DNA of 64,000 nucleotides from Parabacteroides sp. Marseille-P3160. Lineage in GTDB: Bacteria; Bacteroidota; Bacteroidia; Bacteroidales; Tannerellaceae. The stretch lies in contig NZ_LT799418.1 in assembly GCF_900162725.1 (NCBI RefSeq), forward strand, positions 3,755,856 to 3,819,855, written 5' to 3'. Positions 9,361 to 18,215 of this stretch are shown one piece after another. Under the pieces are notes generated by a model that did not search any database, was not told the origin of the DNA, and saw nothing but the letters and a program-made list of their open reading frames with translations. Position 1 is the stretch's first letter, and the number at the start of each line of letters is the position of its first letter. The position numbers and the translations under genes were made by a program.

Positions 9361-10479
9361 TTATTTTTTATATTCAATTGATTCTTTCACGGCCTTTAAA
9401 TAAAGTCCGTCAGGATCACCTTTGGTCGGAACAAGATATCCACCTTCGCCAAGTTCATTCCATGCATAAAGAAAAATTATTTTTTCTTGAGTGGCTTTCT
9501 CCGGGTTATCATTTATCCATTTTATGCCACTCCGAATATAATCTTTCAATTTATCAGGAGTTTGGTTTGTGTAATACCAGCCTTCAGGAGTATTATACAG
9601 GCCTCCTTCAGAACCTTCCCAGGGGCGCTTATCCCATCCGACAGTAACAGTAGGAATGCAAGGTTGTTCTTTCGTGCCATTCCACTTCTTCATACCAGCA
9701 GCAACCAATTCCTCATAATCATGAGGTTCGGAATTCGCTGAATATCCCGGAACAATATTGTAATAAGTTTGAATATCAAAGCCGGATCTTCCTATCGTAT
9801 GATCTCCACAGCCGGCAATGGAAAGCCCTTGCAAATTATTAGTTATTGCAATTCTGTTTATATCAGCTAAACCTTGATCCGTAATCCCCTGAGGATTAAA
9901 AAGAACAAGTAAAGGTTTACCGCTCACTTTAAGATATTGATCATCTTTAAAATAAGGCATCCAATGCGAAACAGCCTCCTGCCAATTCTCTTCGCCCGTA
10001 ATTTCATGGCCTTGATGATTGGCAATAAGTAAAGCAAACTTGACTCTATTTTTGTTTTTTGCTTGAAGATATAAGGCTAAACTTGTATGCTTAGGATCAG
10101 AAAGAATCCTTTTTAAATCCAATGGAGCCTTATCCGGAGCCCAATACCAACAAAACAGGAAAAAATCAATGCCGTTCTCCGCAGCCAAATCTATTTGTCG
10201 TTCCATTATTTCGATTGAGTCGTTTCTCCATCCCCAAATAGGTTCACGAGAGGAATAATCGGTTGCTAATTTTTCACTTAAATGAGTTGGTGCGTTTTTT
10301 GCCCATAAAGCGTCTGGATTACCTGCATGTCTGTTTGTTCCGGACCATCCGTCAAAATAATAGGTTCCAACCATTATTTCCCTTTTTTCACTAACACTAT
10401 CGTTTTTCTTTTTGTTACATCCTATTCCCAAAAACAATATTAAAATGATAGGAAATACGATAATTAATCTCTTTTTCAT
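9361..10479 (-). CDS. WbsX/GH99-like lipoprotein, putative glycosidase
   Basis: A 372-residue lipoprotein (lipobox LGIG before C21) with a TIM-barrel pattern of the WbsX / GH99-like group. Marks are IMVGTYYFDGWSG at the first strand, ENGIDFFLFCWYW after it, KPLLVLFNPQG in the middle, and IIFLYAWNELGEGGYLVPT near the end. Homologous WbsX domains were first named from O-antigen clusters as glycosyltransferases, but the fold and this secreted, PUL-borne form suggest a glycoside hydrolase. GH99 proper is endo-alpha-mannanase; whether this protein has that activity cannot be judged from sequence. It lies between the 849-residue lipoprotein and GH127 with gaps of 46 and 29 nt, so it is probably in the same transcript. 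Confidence 0.72.
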   Translation of the reverse strand: MKKRLIIVFPIILILFLGIGCNKKKNDSVSEKREIMVGTYYFDGWSGTNRHAGNPDALWAKNAPTHLSEKLATDYSSREPIWGWRNDSIEIMERQIDLAAENGIDFFLFCWYWAPDKAPLDLKRILSDPKHTSLALYLQAKNKNRVKFALLIANHQGHEITGEENWQEAVSHWMPYFKDDQYLKVSGKPLLVLFNPQGITDQGLADINRIAITNNLQGLSIAGCGDHTIGRSGFDIQTYYNIVPGYSANSEPHDYEELVAAGMKKWNGTKEQPCIPTVTVGWDKRPWEGSEGGLYNTPEGWYYTNQTPDKLKDYIRSGIKWINDNPEKATQEKIIFLYAWNELGEGGYLVPTKGDPDGLYLKAVKESIEYKK

Positions 10480-10525
10480 TATATTGGATTAAAAGTTCAA
10501 AGTGACATCGATTCACTGATAATAA

Positions 10526-13075
10526 TTACCATGTAATCACAAGCTGACCTGTGATATTTTTATATTCATAATAACTTCCTTCAAAATCTGTCCCTTTCCG
10601 AGATTCAAGAATAACTTCCTTTTCTGGAGAATGATTATTATGAGGCATAGCTTTATAATTCGTTTCATCTTTTCCCGGATAAATCCGTACATTGGCTCCC
10701 TTCAAACCATAAATACCTATTTTACGATTTATTTCATATTCTACAGGCGCAAGTTCATGACAAGCTACGACTCCTTCTTTCTGTTCCACAAAAACACGAC
10801 ATTCCTTATGCCATGACTTTGGCATATGATAATTCGAATAACCATTCTTCAATTCCGTTTCTGTTCCCATAAAAAGAGGCGCACCTTGTGGAAATTTGTA
10901 CGATTGCTCTACCGTTTGATCAGGTACATACCCACTAAACCAATATCCGTTGTTGTTTTTCGAAATACAATTTATCGGATTTTTTCTGCTAAGTTCCTTC
11001 TTACTGTATTTTATTGAATAGCCGATCTCTCCAAGTGCATAGCGCATTAAAGAACCGCCGATAAAAAATCGGGGCATGTCATCTTGCGATAACAAATGAC
11101 CTCCTTTAAAAGAAGCAGAATTTGTCCCTCTCACATAACAGATAGCTCCTCCTTTCCAATCCGGAGATTGTCTTAAAACCGCCACGTCTCTATGTACAGA
11201 ATGATTTGATACCTTAGCAAGTATTCTGGTATCAGGCTGTAGATTCTCTACAAGAACTTCTATTCCTCCACCCGACATGTCTTTATTGTGATGCAATAGA
11301 GAAGGTTGAATATAATTATCAAAATCCGAATTCAAACTTATTGTCACAAGACCATCTATCGGATCCGTCAATTTAATATTCAAGAACCTGAGAAAGTCTT
11401 CACTCGCATGGGTTGCCGGACCATAGACAATAACTTTCCCGCCTTTTTCCACAAATCTCATCAACTCCTTTTCCACTTCTGCCCCTTTTTCCGGAACAGT
11501 CGTCACTAAGATAGATTCATTAAGAACCGTCGATTTTTTTTGCATACAAGAGATAAAACCTGCCGTGGAAATTACGGTATTTATTGGAAAACCATCATTT
11601 ATAGCCTGAATAACAAACCAGTCTCCATAAAATATTTCTTCTAAACGGTTTGGGTCTTTTTTAAACGCATTTTCGTGATATTCATCAAAAGGATAAAGCC
11701 AAACAATCGGCCCTGCTTTATCTGGGGATTTTCTACGAGCCTGAAGTATATGAGGTATAACCTCGTTTGGTACTTGGTCTGGCATATTTCCGTAGGAATC
11801 ATCCACTGTTAAGAGATTCAGATGGGTTGGTAGAGTAATCTCACCTTCGGAATTAATCCGGCTAACAGCCATCGGGAGATAAATATCATGAGCTTCACGG
11901 CCATATCGATCCAACCATGGACTATTTGCCCACCATGGATCATGTATGTAATATCTAAACAGATACCGATTATCCGGGATTTCCGATATTCTGGACATAT
12001 AGCCGGCTAATTCTAAGCCGAAATCTCCATTTAAGGCAGCCCATGGTGAATTAGGCGGCGGTAAAATATCATATGGACCGGTATATATACTTTTCAAATC
12101 AACTCCATCTCTGGCTAAGTCTATGCCAGCAGACAAATTTGTTCCTCTTGTTTCTATTCTATAATCCGGACATCCTTTTCTGAAATCAGTCCAAAAATCA
12201 ATTATCTTTTTTCGTATATCTGTCATTTTATCCACATGAAATACTTTACTGTCATATATCGCCCCAATTGTATTCCATGTTTCCATCCCGAAACCAAATC
12301 CATTTGAAAACCATAAATAATCAAATCCGATATCTTTCATCATTTCCTGGCTTTGCTTTCCTAAATAGTAACCCAATGATGTTCCTTGGGGAATGCCATT
12401 GGGAAATGCCGCATATTTTCCACTATCCTCATTTAGTCTAGCATAACAACAAACAAATGATTTTGCTCCCATTGTATTTGCCATACATATTTCCGGATGT
12501 TTCGCATATTTAAACGCCGATTTGGCAAACTCAGGCCCGGGATCAAAAGTTTCACCCACACGAATTATTTTACCCGTTATTTGCTCACCTATTGTTTTCA
12601 ATGTTCTAACAATATATTTTAAATCCCCATAATTAAAAGAAGGAGTATTTTCCATATAGGTATATGCTCTCGTATGTAAATTCAATTCTCTGGGACCTGA
12701 ATTTACTTCATGCGTTGTGTTGGGATTCCCAATATATCGTCCCCATTCCAAAGGTTGATTTAAATCTCCGCTATAATCCAGTATTTCCGAACCATCTGCT
12801 GTCCAGAGCAAAATAGAAACAGTATCACAATACTTTAATAAAGGATTCCATTGATCAAACATGGACTTGCAGACATATCGGATATATTCTTTGTCATTTT
12901 GTTTGAAAGGCTTTAGTGACATTTCCAAGGTTATATTGTTAAACTTTTTTATAGATGGATCCAATCCTATATTATCACTCATCCGTTTTTGCTGTTGGCA
13001 TGCAGTTATGACCATGAATAATATCATTAGACATATGACATTCTTTTCTGTATTCAATAATCTCCAATTCTTCAT
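10526..13075 (-). CDS. Large PUL lipoprotein, putative TIM-barrel glycosidase of unassigned family
   Basis: An 849-residue lipoprotein (MVITAC, C26). I do not recognise a named family. Visible features: an opening KFNNITLEMSLKPFK; aromatic-rich middle segments typical of a sugar-active TIM barrel (DYLWFSNGFGFGMETW, YRIETRGTNLSAGIDL, YLFRYYIHDPWWANSPW); and GPIVWLYPFDEYHENAF with several acidic candidates. Near residues 510-590 a Rossmann-like section (EKELMRFVEKGGKVIVYGPA) recalls the glutaminase-fold trimerisation domain of GH42-type enzymes, and a beta-sandwich end follows. The architecture suggests a retaining clan GH-A hydrolase, but catalytic residues are not assigned. It lies 38 nt after the 715-residue gene in PUL-1. 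Confidence 0.6.
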   Translation of the reverse strand: MKNWRLLNTEKNVICLMILFMVITACQQQKRMSDNIGLDPSIKKFNNITLEMSLKPFKQNDKEYIRYVCKSMFDQWNPLLKYCDTVSILLWTADGSEILDYSGDLNQPLEWGRYIGNPNTTHEVNSGPRELNLHTRAYTYMENTPSFNYGDLKYIVRTLKTIGEQITGKIIRVGETFDPGPEFAKSAFKYAKHPEICMANTMGAKSFVCCYARLNEDSGKYAAFPNGIPQGTSLGYYLGKQSQEMMKDIGFDYLWFSNGFGFGMETWNTIGAIYDSKVFHVDKMTDIRKKIIDFWTDFRKGCPDYRIETRGTNLSAGIDLARDGVDLKSIYTGPYDILPPPNSPWAALNGDFGLELAGYMSRISEIPDNRYLFRYYIHDPWWANSPWLDRYGREAHDIYLPMAVSRINSEGEITLPTHLNLLTVDDSYGNMPDQVPNEVIPHILQARRKSPDKAGPIVWLYPFDEYHENAFKKDPNRLEEIFYGDWFVIQAINDGFPINTVISTAGFISCMQKKSTVLNESILVTTVPEKGAEVEKELMRFVEKGGKVIVYGPATHASEDFLRFLNIKLTDPIDGLVTISLNSDFDNYIQPSLLHHNKDMSGGGIEVLVENLQPDTRILAKVSNHSVHRDVAVLRQSPDWKGGAICYVRGTNSASFKGGHLLSQDDMPRFFIGGSLMRYALGEIGYSIKYSKKELSRKNPINCISKNNNGYWFSGYVPDQTVEQSYKFPQGAPLFMGTETELKNGYSNYHMPKSWHKECRVFVEQKEGVVACHELAPVEYEINRKIGIYGLKGANVRIYPGKDETNYKAMPHNNHSPEKEVILESRKGTDFEGSYYEYKNITGQLVITW

Positions 13076-13113
13076 ATTGCTCTTATTACGTGTTATTTAT
13101 CAATCGTTTTTGA

Positions 13114-15261
13114 CTAAGGCATTCGTTGTAAATCCTCCCAAACCACATCCCAATTCCCATCTTTGGGAAATCCCGGATTTGTTTCATCACATCCATCCCA
13201 TCCCGCACACATCATAGCAATCGCTGTCAGTAAGCCGCCATTACCTGGTAGATATATCCGCAGCATTTTATTTTGATAATTATGTCCATTTGAAAGATAG
13301 ATATTTGTACGTTCGTCCATCAATAAAGCTGCAATCGCTTTTTGGGGTTGACGAAGTCGAGCGGCAGTCATTGCCAATATAGGAAAATCCCATCCCCAAG
13401 TATGGCTCCAATTCCATTTATCAAATATCCAATTAAAGGTATTCAGCATAATATCACCTTTAAACAAGGGAGACTCAGGAAGAAAACCATAAGCACATAA
13501 AACAGAAGGATGATCTGAAGTATAAAGCTTATTATGGTAGGTTGCGGGTATAGATTCTGCAGCCAAATAAAGATTGTCTTTTGCAGCCAGAGAGGATAGC
13601 TTATTTATGATCTGATCCCATTGTTCGTTTCTTTTCAATCCTGCACGTAGCCTCCATTGCTGTGCTACATTCAAGCCATAATACCAATACGCCAGTTCAA
13701 ACGGAGGATTTAATATCTCTTCCGGTCTAAACATTTCCTGGGCTGGAATAATACCGGCCAAAACATATCGATTATTTATGGTATCGAAAGTAGCAAATGA
13801 TGCCATAAATTCAGCTGATTCAAATATCGTTTTTTTATATTTATTTACGATCTCCTTCGAGTGCTTTTGCCGATAAAGAAGTTCTGCTAAATAGATTATA
13901 TGTGGCTGTTGCCATATTAAGAAAGAACCGATAGAGGAAGGAGCTTCATTCCCTGACGGATCCGTCATCTTCATCCATCTTATTCCGTCATACCCCTGCC
14001 TTTTTGCTATTTCTCTCGCTTTTTCTTCAACAGAAACATACCATTTCAAACTTCTTTCCATTAAACCAATCCGACTCCATAAAGCAAAATGGGCCGTATG
14101 CCACCAATGCATTTCTAAATGAAATTTACCATACCAACTATTATAGGTAAGTCCTGTTTCTTGTGGAGGCATATTTCCTGCACATTGTATCGCCATTAAA
14201 TATTGAGAAAGAACGACTCTTCTTTCCAGTACTTTCGCTCTGGGATCCTTACATTTTGAGAAATCAACAAATCCACCATATTTCCAGTAAGAATTCCAAT
14301 AAGAGTTATTTTCTTTACTCGCATTTTCAAACGAATCATTATTTGTATCCCTTATTTCCTTTTCATTAGCTGCAAAACGCAGAGAAAAACGTATTTCTTT
14401 CTTATCAGGAGAAAAAAGAAAATAATGTTCTTCCTTCTTTTTTATTTTCATATTACTCTCCCAGTTCATCCGAACAAAATAGACGGAATCATCTATTTTT
14501 CTCTTTATAATAAGACACTTATCAATCTGTTCTAATATTTCAGTTTGATGTTTTTCTGAATGATTCCAGTCACAGGCATCATCGGTATGTCCTCCCGTTG
14601 GATAAGGAAAACGTAATTTCAATTTTAAAAGACCACTTGAAAACATAGAGGATACGATTTTGACATATATCTCATCTTTTTGGGGATGGCAAAAAGTTTG
14701 CACATAAACAGAATCCCTTTCAATGACAAAACAACTGTTAATAGTTCCATTATAAAGATCTAATGTTTGAGATACAGATTTTACACTTTGATAATCGATT
14801 ATCTGTCCTGATGAATCAAATATTTCAAATCCTACAATACCCAAATGTAAACGATGAGGATTCGCTCGGAAATAATCCGAAGCTTTTTGTCTCCTCCCAG
14901 ATTCTTTAAACTGGACAGAATAAAAACCTTTATCCCCATGTCCAAAATTTGGATGAATTAATGTTTCTTCAAATTTATATTTTTCATCATTAGGGAAGCT
15001 GTTCCAACCCCATTCCGATTGTGTTCCCAACGGAATTCCATTCCTATATAATTCAGGAAAACTTTGCAATCCAGTTGCATCTACCGTAAAAGCAAAACGA
15101 CCATTTCCTAAAGATAAAGAAGATAAAGAATCAAAAGAAGTTACCAATGGATTATTTCGTTTCAAGACTATAGCTCTGTCTATTTTATTATTTTGACAAA
15201 AAACGGACAGTGCCATAAAGAATAGAAATATGAATGCAAAAATGGATTGTTTCTTTTTCAT
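13114..15261 (-). CDS. Secreted six-hairpin glycosidase-like protein of unassigned family
   Basis: A 715-residue exported protein (signal peptide KKKQSIFAFIFLFFMALSVFC). The N-terminal third is a beta-sandwich (LSSLSLGNGRFAFTVDATGL). From about residue 330 it is a helical (alpha/alpha)6 domain rich in W and H: LTYNSWYGKFHLEMHWWHTA, GIRWMKMTDPSGNEAPSSIG, WQQPHIIYLAELLYR and WNWSHTWGWDFPILAMTAAR. The order resembles GH65- and GH95-type enzymes, and E and D residues in these blocks are possible catalytic groups. No family is claimed. It follows the metallophosphoesterase gene after a 142 nt gap holding a hairpin, and precedes the 849-residue gene by 38 nt. Confidence 0.6.
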   Translation of the reverse strand: MKKKQSIFAFIFLFFMALSVFCQNNKIDRAIVLKRNNPLVTSFDSLSSLSLGNGRFAFTVDATGLQSFPELYRNGIPLGTQSEWGWNSFPNDEKYKFEETLIHPNFGHGDKGFYSVQFKESGRRQKASDYFRANPHRLHLGIVGFEIFDSSGQIIDYQSVKSVSQTLDLYNGTINSCFVIERDSVYVQTFCHPQKDEIYVKIVSSMFSSGLLKLKLRFPYPTGGHTDDACDWNHSEKHQTEILEQIDKCLIIKRKIDDSVYFVRMNWESNMKIKKKEEHYFLFSPDKKEIRFSLRFAANEKEIRDTNNDSFENASKENNSYWNSYWKYGGFVDFSKCKDPRAKVLERRVVLSQYLMAIQCAGNMPPQETGLTYNSWYGKFHLEMHWWHTAHFALWSRIGLMERSLKWYVSVEEKAREIAKRQGYDGIRWMKMTDPSGNEAPSSIGSFLIWQQPHIIYLAELLYRQKHSKEIVNKYKKTIFESAEFMASFATFDTINNRYVLAGIIPAQEMFRPEEILNPPFELAYWYYGLNVAQQWRLRAGLKRNEQWDQIINKLSSLAAKDNLYLAAESIPATYHNKLYTSDHPSVLCAYGFLPESPLFKGDIMLNTFNWIFDKWNWSHTWGWDFPILAMTAARLRQPQKAIAALLMDERTNIYLSNGHNYQNKMLRIYLPGNGGLLTAIAMMCAGWDGCDETNPGFPKDGNWDVVWEDLQRMP

Positions 15262-15355
15262 AAAAGTAAAAGATTTCTCTTATGGTTTTATATGGATGAG
15301 GATAGGAATTATCTAAAAAATCAACAAGATAGAGTGATAAAACAAATAAAAGCTT

Positions 15356-15394
15356 AAATATTATCAGACCACCCTACTTGGCCTGATAATATTT
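15356..15394 (-). terminator. Hairpin between metallophosphoesterase and downstream PUL-1 enzymes
   Basis: AAATATTATCAG and CTGATAATATTT form a perfect 12 bp stem with a 15 nt spacer that allows two more CC/GG pairs. On the minus strand it lies 9 nt past the metallophosphoesterase stop and is followed by a moderately T-rich stretch. It may be a partial terminator that lowers expression of the enzyme genes relative to susCD, or an RNA-end stabiliser. Confidence 0.55.
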
Positions 15395-15403
15395 ATACAA
15401 TTA

Positions 15404-16354
15404 TTATTTTTTCTTTCCGGGTTTGACAAATTCAAAGTTTTCTATGAGATATTTTGAGTCATCCTTCTTTATCAGATTATAGTATGGAGAATACATTTCA
15501 GCTGAAATTGTCCCTTTTTCCAAATCAAAATGTAACAATCGCAAATATCCTCCGCCAAAGTCTTCACCTTGATAATTCTGGAGAATCTGATATATTTTAT
15601 TGTTATTTATACCTGTATCTACTTTTAATGCAGAACTCATTACGTGACCACTTAGAACTAAACGTATATTGGGATACACCTTTATTAAACGATCAAAAAC
15701 AAACTGAGGACTAAAGTCTCCATAACCTGCATTATTTTGTACAATTTCTCCCTTTCCGCTAAGATGATAATGTGTCAATAAAATAACATTATATTCATGA
15801 TAAGCCTTTATCACGTCACCGGCCCAATTGATAGGTCCTTGGCGAGGACAGAACTCCAAAACAACAACAAGCCAATTAGTATTACCCACACGGAATGTAT
15901 AGTAAGCATTATCACTTTTACCCGGCTCATATCTCCCCCGTTGAGCAATAAAACGTGATGTAGGAAAATAGGAGTTAAACTTAAAGGTTTTACGCAAATT
16001 TTGATTCACATTACCTGGAGCGGCACTCCCACTATATTCACCAACAGCTTCAGTATCATGATTACCTAATGCTATTGCATATGGAATTCTTGCTTTATCA
16101 AATTTAGCAAAATATTCACCGGCTATTTCCCAATGAGTAAAATTGTCGTAATTTGCTACATCACCAACATGCAAAACAAGCGGTATATTCAATTTTTCTT
16201 TGTTTTTTATTATCCAATCAACCTGACTTTCAAGCATTTCAGGTTTAGAATCCACTTCACATTGGGTATCAGGGAAGACAGGTATTGTGAACTTCTGTGC
16301 ATTTAATTGTAAAAGCAAAAAAAACAAGAATAATAAAACATTTATCTTTTTCAT
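15404..16354 (-). CDS. Secreted calcineurin-like metallophosphoesterase
   Basis: A 316-residue exported phosphoesterase (signal peptide KKINVLLFLFFLLLQLNA). The two-metal motif series is present: PVFPDTQ with D29 and Q31 (the usual DxH histidine is Q, as in a subgroup of secreted enzymes), GD65 in LHVGDVANYDN, G97-N98-H99-D100, H195 in LLTHYHLSG, and G236-H237 in LVLSGHV. It should cleave phosphomonoesters or phosphodiesters in the periplasm or at the surface; the substrate is unknown. It begins 35 nt after susD, so it sits in the core susCD transcript rather than among the enzyme genes. This suggests that phosphate removal matters for early processing of the PUL-1 substrate. Confidence 0.85.
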   Translation of the reverse strand: MKKINVLLFLFFLLLQLNAQKFTIPVFPDTQCEVDSKPEMLESQVDWIIKNKEKLNIPLVLHVGDVANYDNFTHWEIAGEYFAKFDKARIPYAIALGNHDTEAVGEYSGSAAPGNVNQNLRKTFKFNSYFPTSRFIAQRGRYEPGKSDNAYYTFRVGNTNWLVVVLEFCPRQGPINWAGDVIKAYHEYNVILLTHYHLSGKGEIVQNNAGYGDFSPQFVFDRLIKVYPNIRLVLSGHVMSSALKVDTGINNNKIYQILQNYQGEDFGGGYLRLLHFDLEKGTISAEMYSPYYNLIKKDDSKYLIENFEFVKPGKKK

Positions 16355-16389
16355 CTTTTTATTTTTTTAGTTACTGTCAACATTAACTG

Positions 16390-18204
16390 TTAATTACTAT
16401 ATCCTGGATTTTCAACTAAGTTTGGATTGTTTGCTGTTCGATCCATAGTGATAGGAAAATAATAATTCTCAGACTTAAATATAGGCGGATTAACTGCTCC
16501 ATCCACTTTCAATCTTCTTTCAACCAAAAATTTCCTTGTTGTAAAATCTAAGATATAGCGGATTCCACTCATATGCCTTGAAAGATAATCTTCAGCAATT
16601 CTCCATCGTCTTAAATCCCAGTAACGATGTCCTTCAAAAGCCAGTTCTACCCTTCTTTCATTCCGTATTTTTTCATTGTCAATTGTACTTAATTCTTTAA
16701 TTCCTGCTCGTTCGCGGATTTGATTAAGTGCATTTAACGCAATATCTACTCTACCTAAGGCATATGCAGATTCAGCGTAATTCAATAGGATCTCAGCATA
16801 CCGGAAAATAATAAAATCTTGTGATGAGCCAAAAATACCTGCAGTAGAACTATTTCCATTATCTTTCTTTTCATCCAAATACTTAAGAACGCCAAAGCCT
16901 GTTTGCGTACTTTTTTGATCTCCGTTTGCTAAAACTCCATTATAGGAACCTGTTGTTAGGATAGTTCCATCCTCTTTTCGTATTCCATTATAAAAGTCAA
17001 GATTTCTGTCCTGCCACTGAGTATCCTGAGTGTAAAATGTAGCAAAAAAACGAGGATCTTTATTTAACCAAAGCTCTTGCGTCGTTAACAACTGGCCTTT
17101 TAATGCGTCTAAATCCAATGTGCCGGGTTTTCCATCAGTATATTCAAAAGCTTCAATCAATTCTAAATATGGAGCATCATGGATTCCGTTAGCCCAACCA
17201 TTGGGAAAAGGACATTGAAAATAATCATAGCACCATCCTGCTCCGCTATAATCTCTATCACTTCCATCATGTTGGACTGCAAATATTACCTCTGAATTCC
17301 TCTTTGTTAAAAACAATTCCCTAAAGTTTGCCGCCTTGTCAAGATTTTCATTATAAAGCCTATATAATCCGCTTTTTATAATCGCTTCAGAAGCATCAAA
17401 GGATTCTTGATAATAATGATTCGTTTGCCCATTATCTATACCAACAACACCTTCCAATTGAACAGTTCCATATTGAGCAATACTTCCGGCATAAAGTGCC
17501 GCCCTGGAAAGCAATGCTAAGGCTGTATATTTGGAAGGTCTTCCCCATTCCGTATCGCTAACCTTCTCAGGTAATAACTCACTTACAGCTTTCGCCTCCG
17601 ATATCACGAAATCATATACTTCTTTCTCCGTATTCCTTTTAGGATAGAGCGCATCTTCAGAATCCGTTATTTGTTGAACTTTCGTTATTAACGGAATTCC
17701 CCCATAGCGTTTTACCATATAAAAATAATTAAAGGCACGAAGAAACCGAGCTTCTGCAATCTTTTGTTTTTTAAAGGATTCACTAACTGATGAAGAAGGC
17801 AATCGTTCGATTATCTCGTTCAGAGAACGTATTACTTTATAAGGTTTTTCCCAATATTCTAATAACCCTCCTCCTATTTTAAGTCCATTTACCCTATACT
17901 GATAGGCATTACCAGAAAAATTAGAGGTTGATTTAGACTCATCACTTACATTATTAATATAAAATATAGAAAAAAATGGTTTGCTCGTATTAGAAACGTC
18001 ATCCGCTTCATTATTTAATACAGTTGTATTTAAGTATGCTCCCGTAAGAAAAGCATCGACTAATATTTCATCATCCCAAACTATTGTTTCCGGAATGACA
18101 TCTAATGGCTCTTTATCCAGTACATTACATGAAGCAAAAACAAGAATAAAGCTCAAGAGAAACCATTTTTGAATATTTTTAATATATTGTCTTTTATTAT
18201 CCAT
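16390..18204 (-). CDS. SusD/RagB-type glycan-binding lipoprotein (PUL-1)
   Basis: A 604-residue surface lipoprotein (lipobox LVFASC, C26) that captures a glycan and forms a lid on the partner SusC pore. SusD marks include DKEPLD directly after the lipid cysteine, the TPR-like segment AEARFLRAFNYFYMVKRYGG, PSKYTALALLSRAALYAG, and the C-terminal family block NERRVELAFEGHRYWDLRRW. It starts 11 nt after the susC stop and is surely co-transcribed with it. Ligand specificity cannot be read from sequence; the neighbouring GH127, GH2 and WbsX genes suggest an arabinose/galactose-containing glycan. Confidence 0.93.
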   Translation of the reverse strand: MDNKRQYIKNIQKWFLLSFILVFASCNVLDKEPLDVIPETIVWDDEILVDAFLTGAYLNTTVLNNEADDVSNTSKPFFSIFYINNVSDESKSTSNFSGNAYQYRVNGLKIGGGLLEYWEKPYKVIRSLNEIIERLPSSSVSESFKKQKIAEARFLRAFNYFYMVKRYGGIPLITKVQQITDSEDALYPKRNTEKEVYDFVISEAKAVSELLPEKVSDTEWGRPSKYTALALLSRAALYAGSIAQYGTVQLEGVVGIDNGQTNHYYQESFDASEAIIKSGLYRLYNENLDKAANFRELFLTKRNSEVIFAVQHDGSDRDYSGAGWCYDYFQCPFPNGWANGIHDAPYLELIEAFEYTDGKPGTLDLDALKGQLLTTQELWLNKDPRFFATFYTQDTQWQDRNLDFYNGIRKEDGTILTTGSYNGVLANGDQKSTQTGFGVLKYLDEKKDNGNSSTAGIFGSSQDFIIFRYAEILLNYAESAYALGRVDIALNALNQIRERAGIKELSTIDNEKIRNERRVELAFEGHRYWDLRRWRIAEDYLSRHMSGIRYILDFTTRKFLVERRLKVDGAVNPPIFKSENYYFPITMDRTANNPNLVENPGYSN

Positions 18205-18215
18205 AATTCTTTTTT

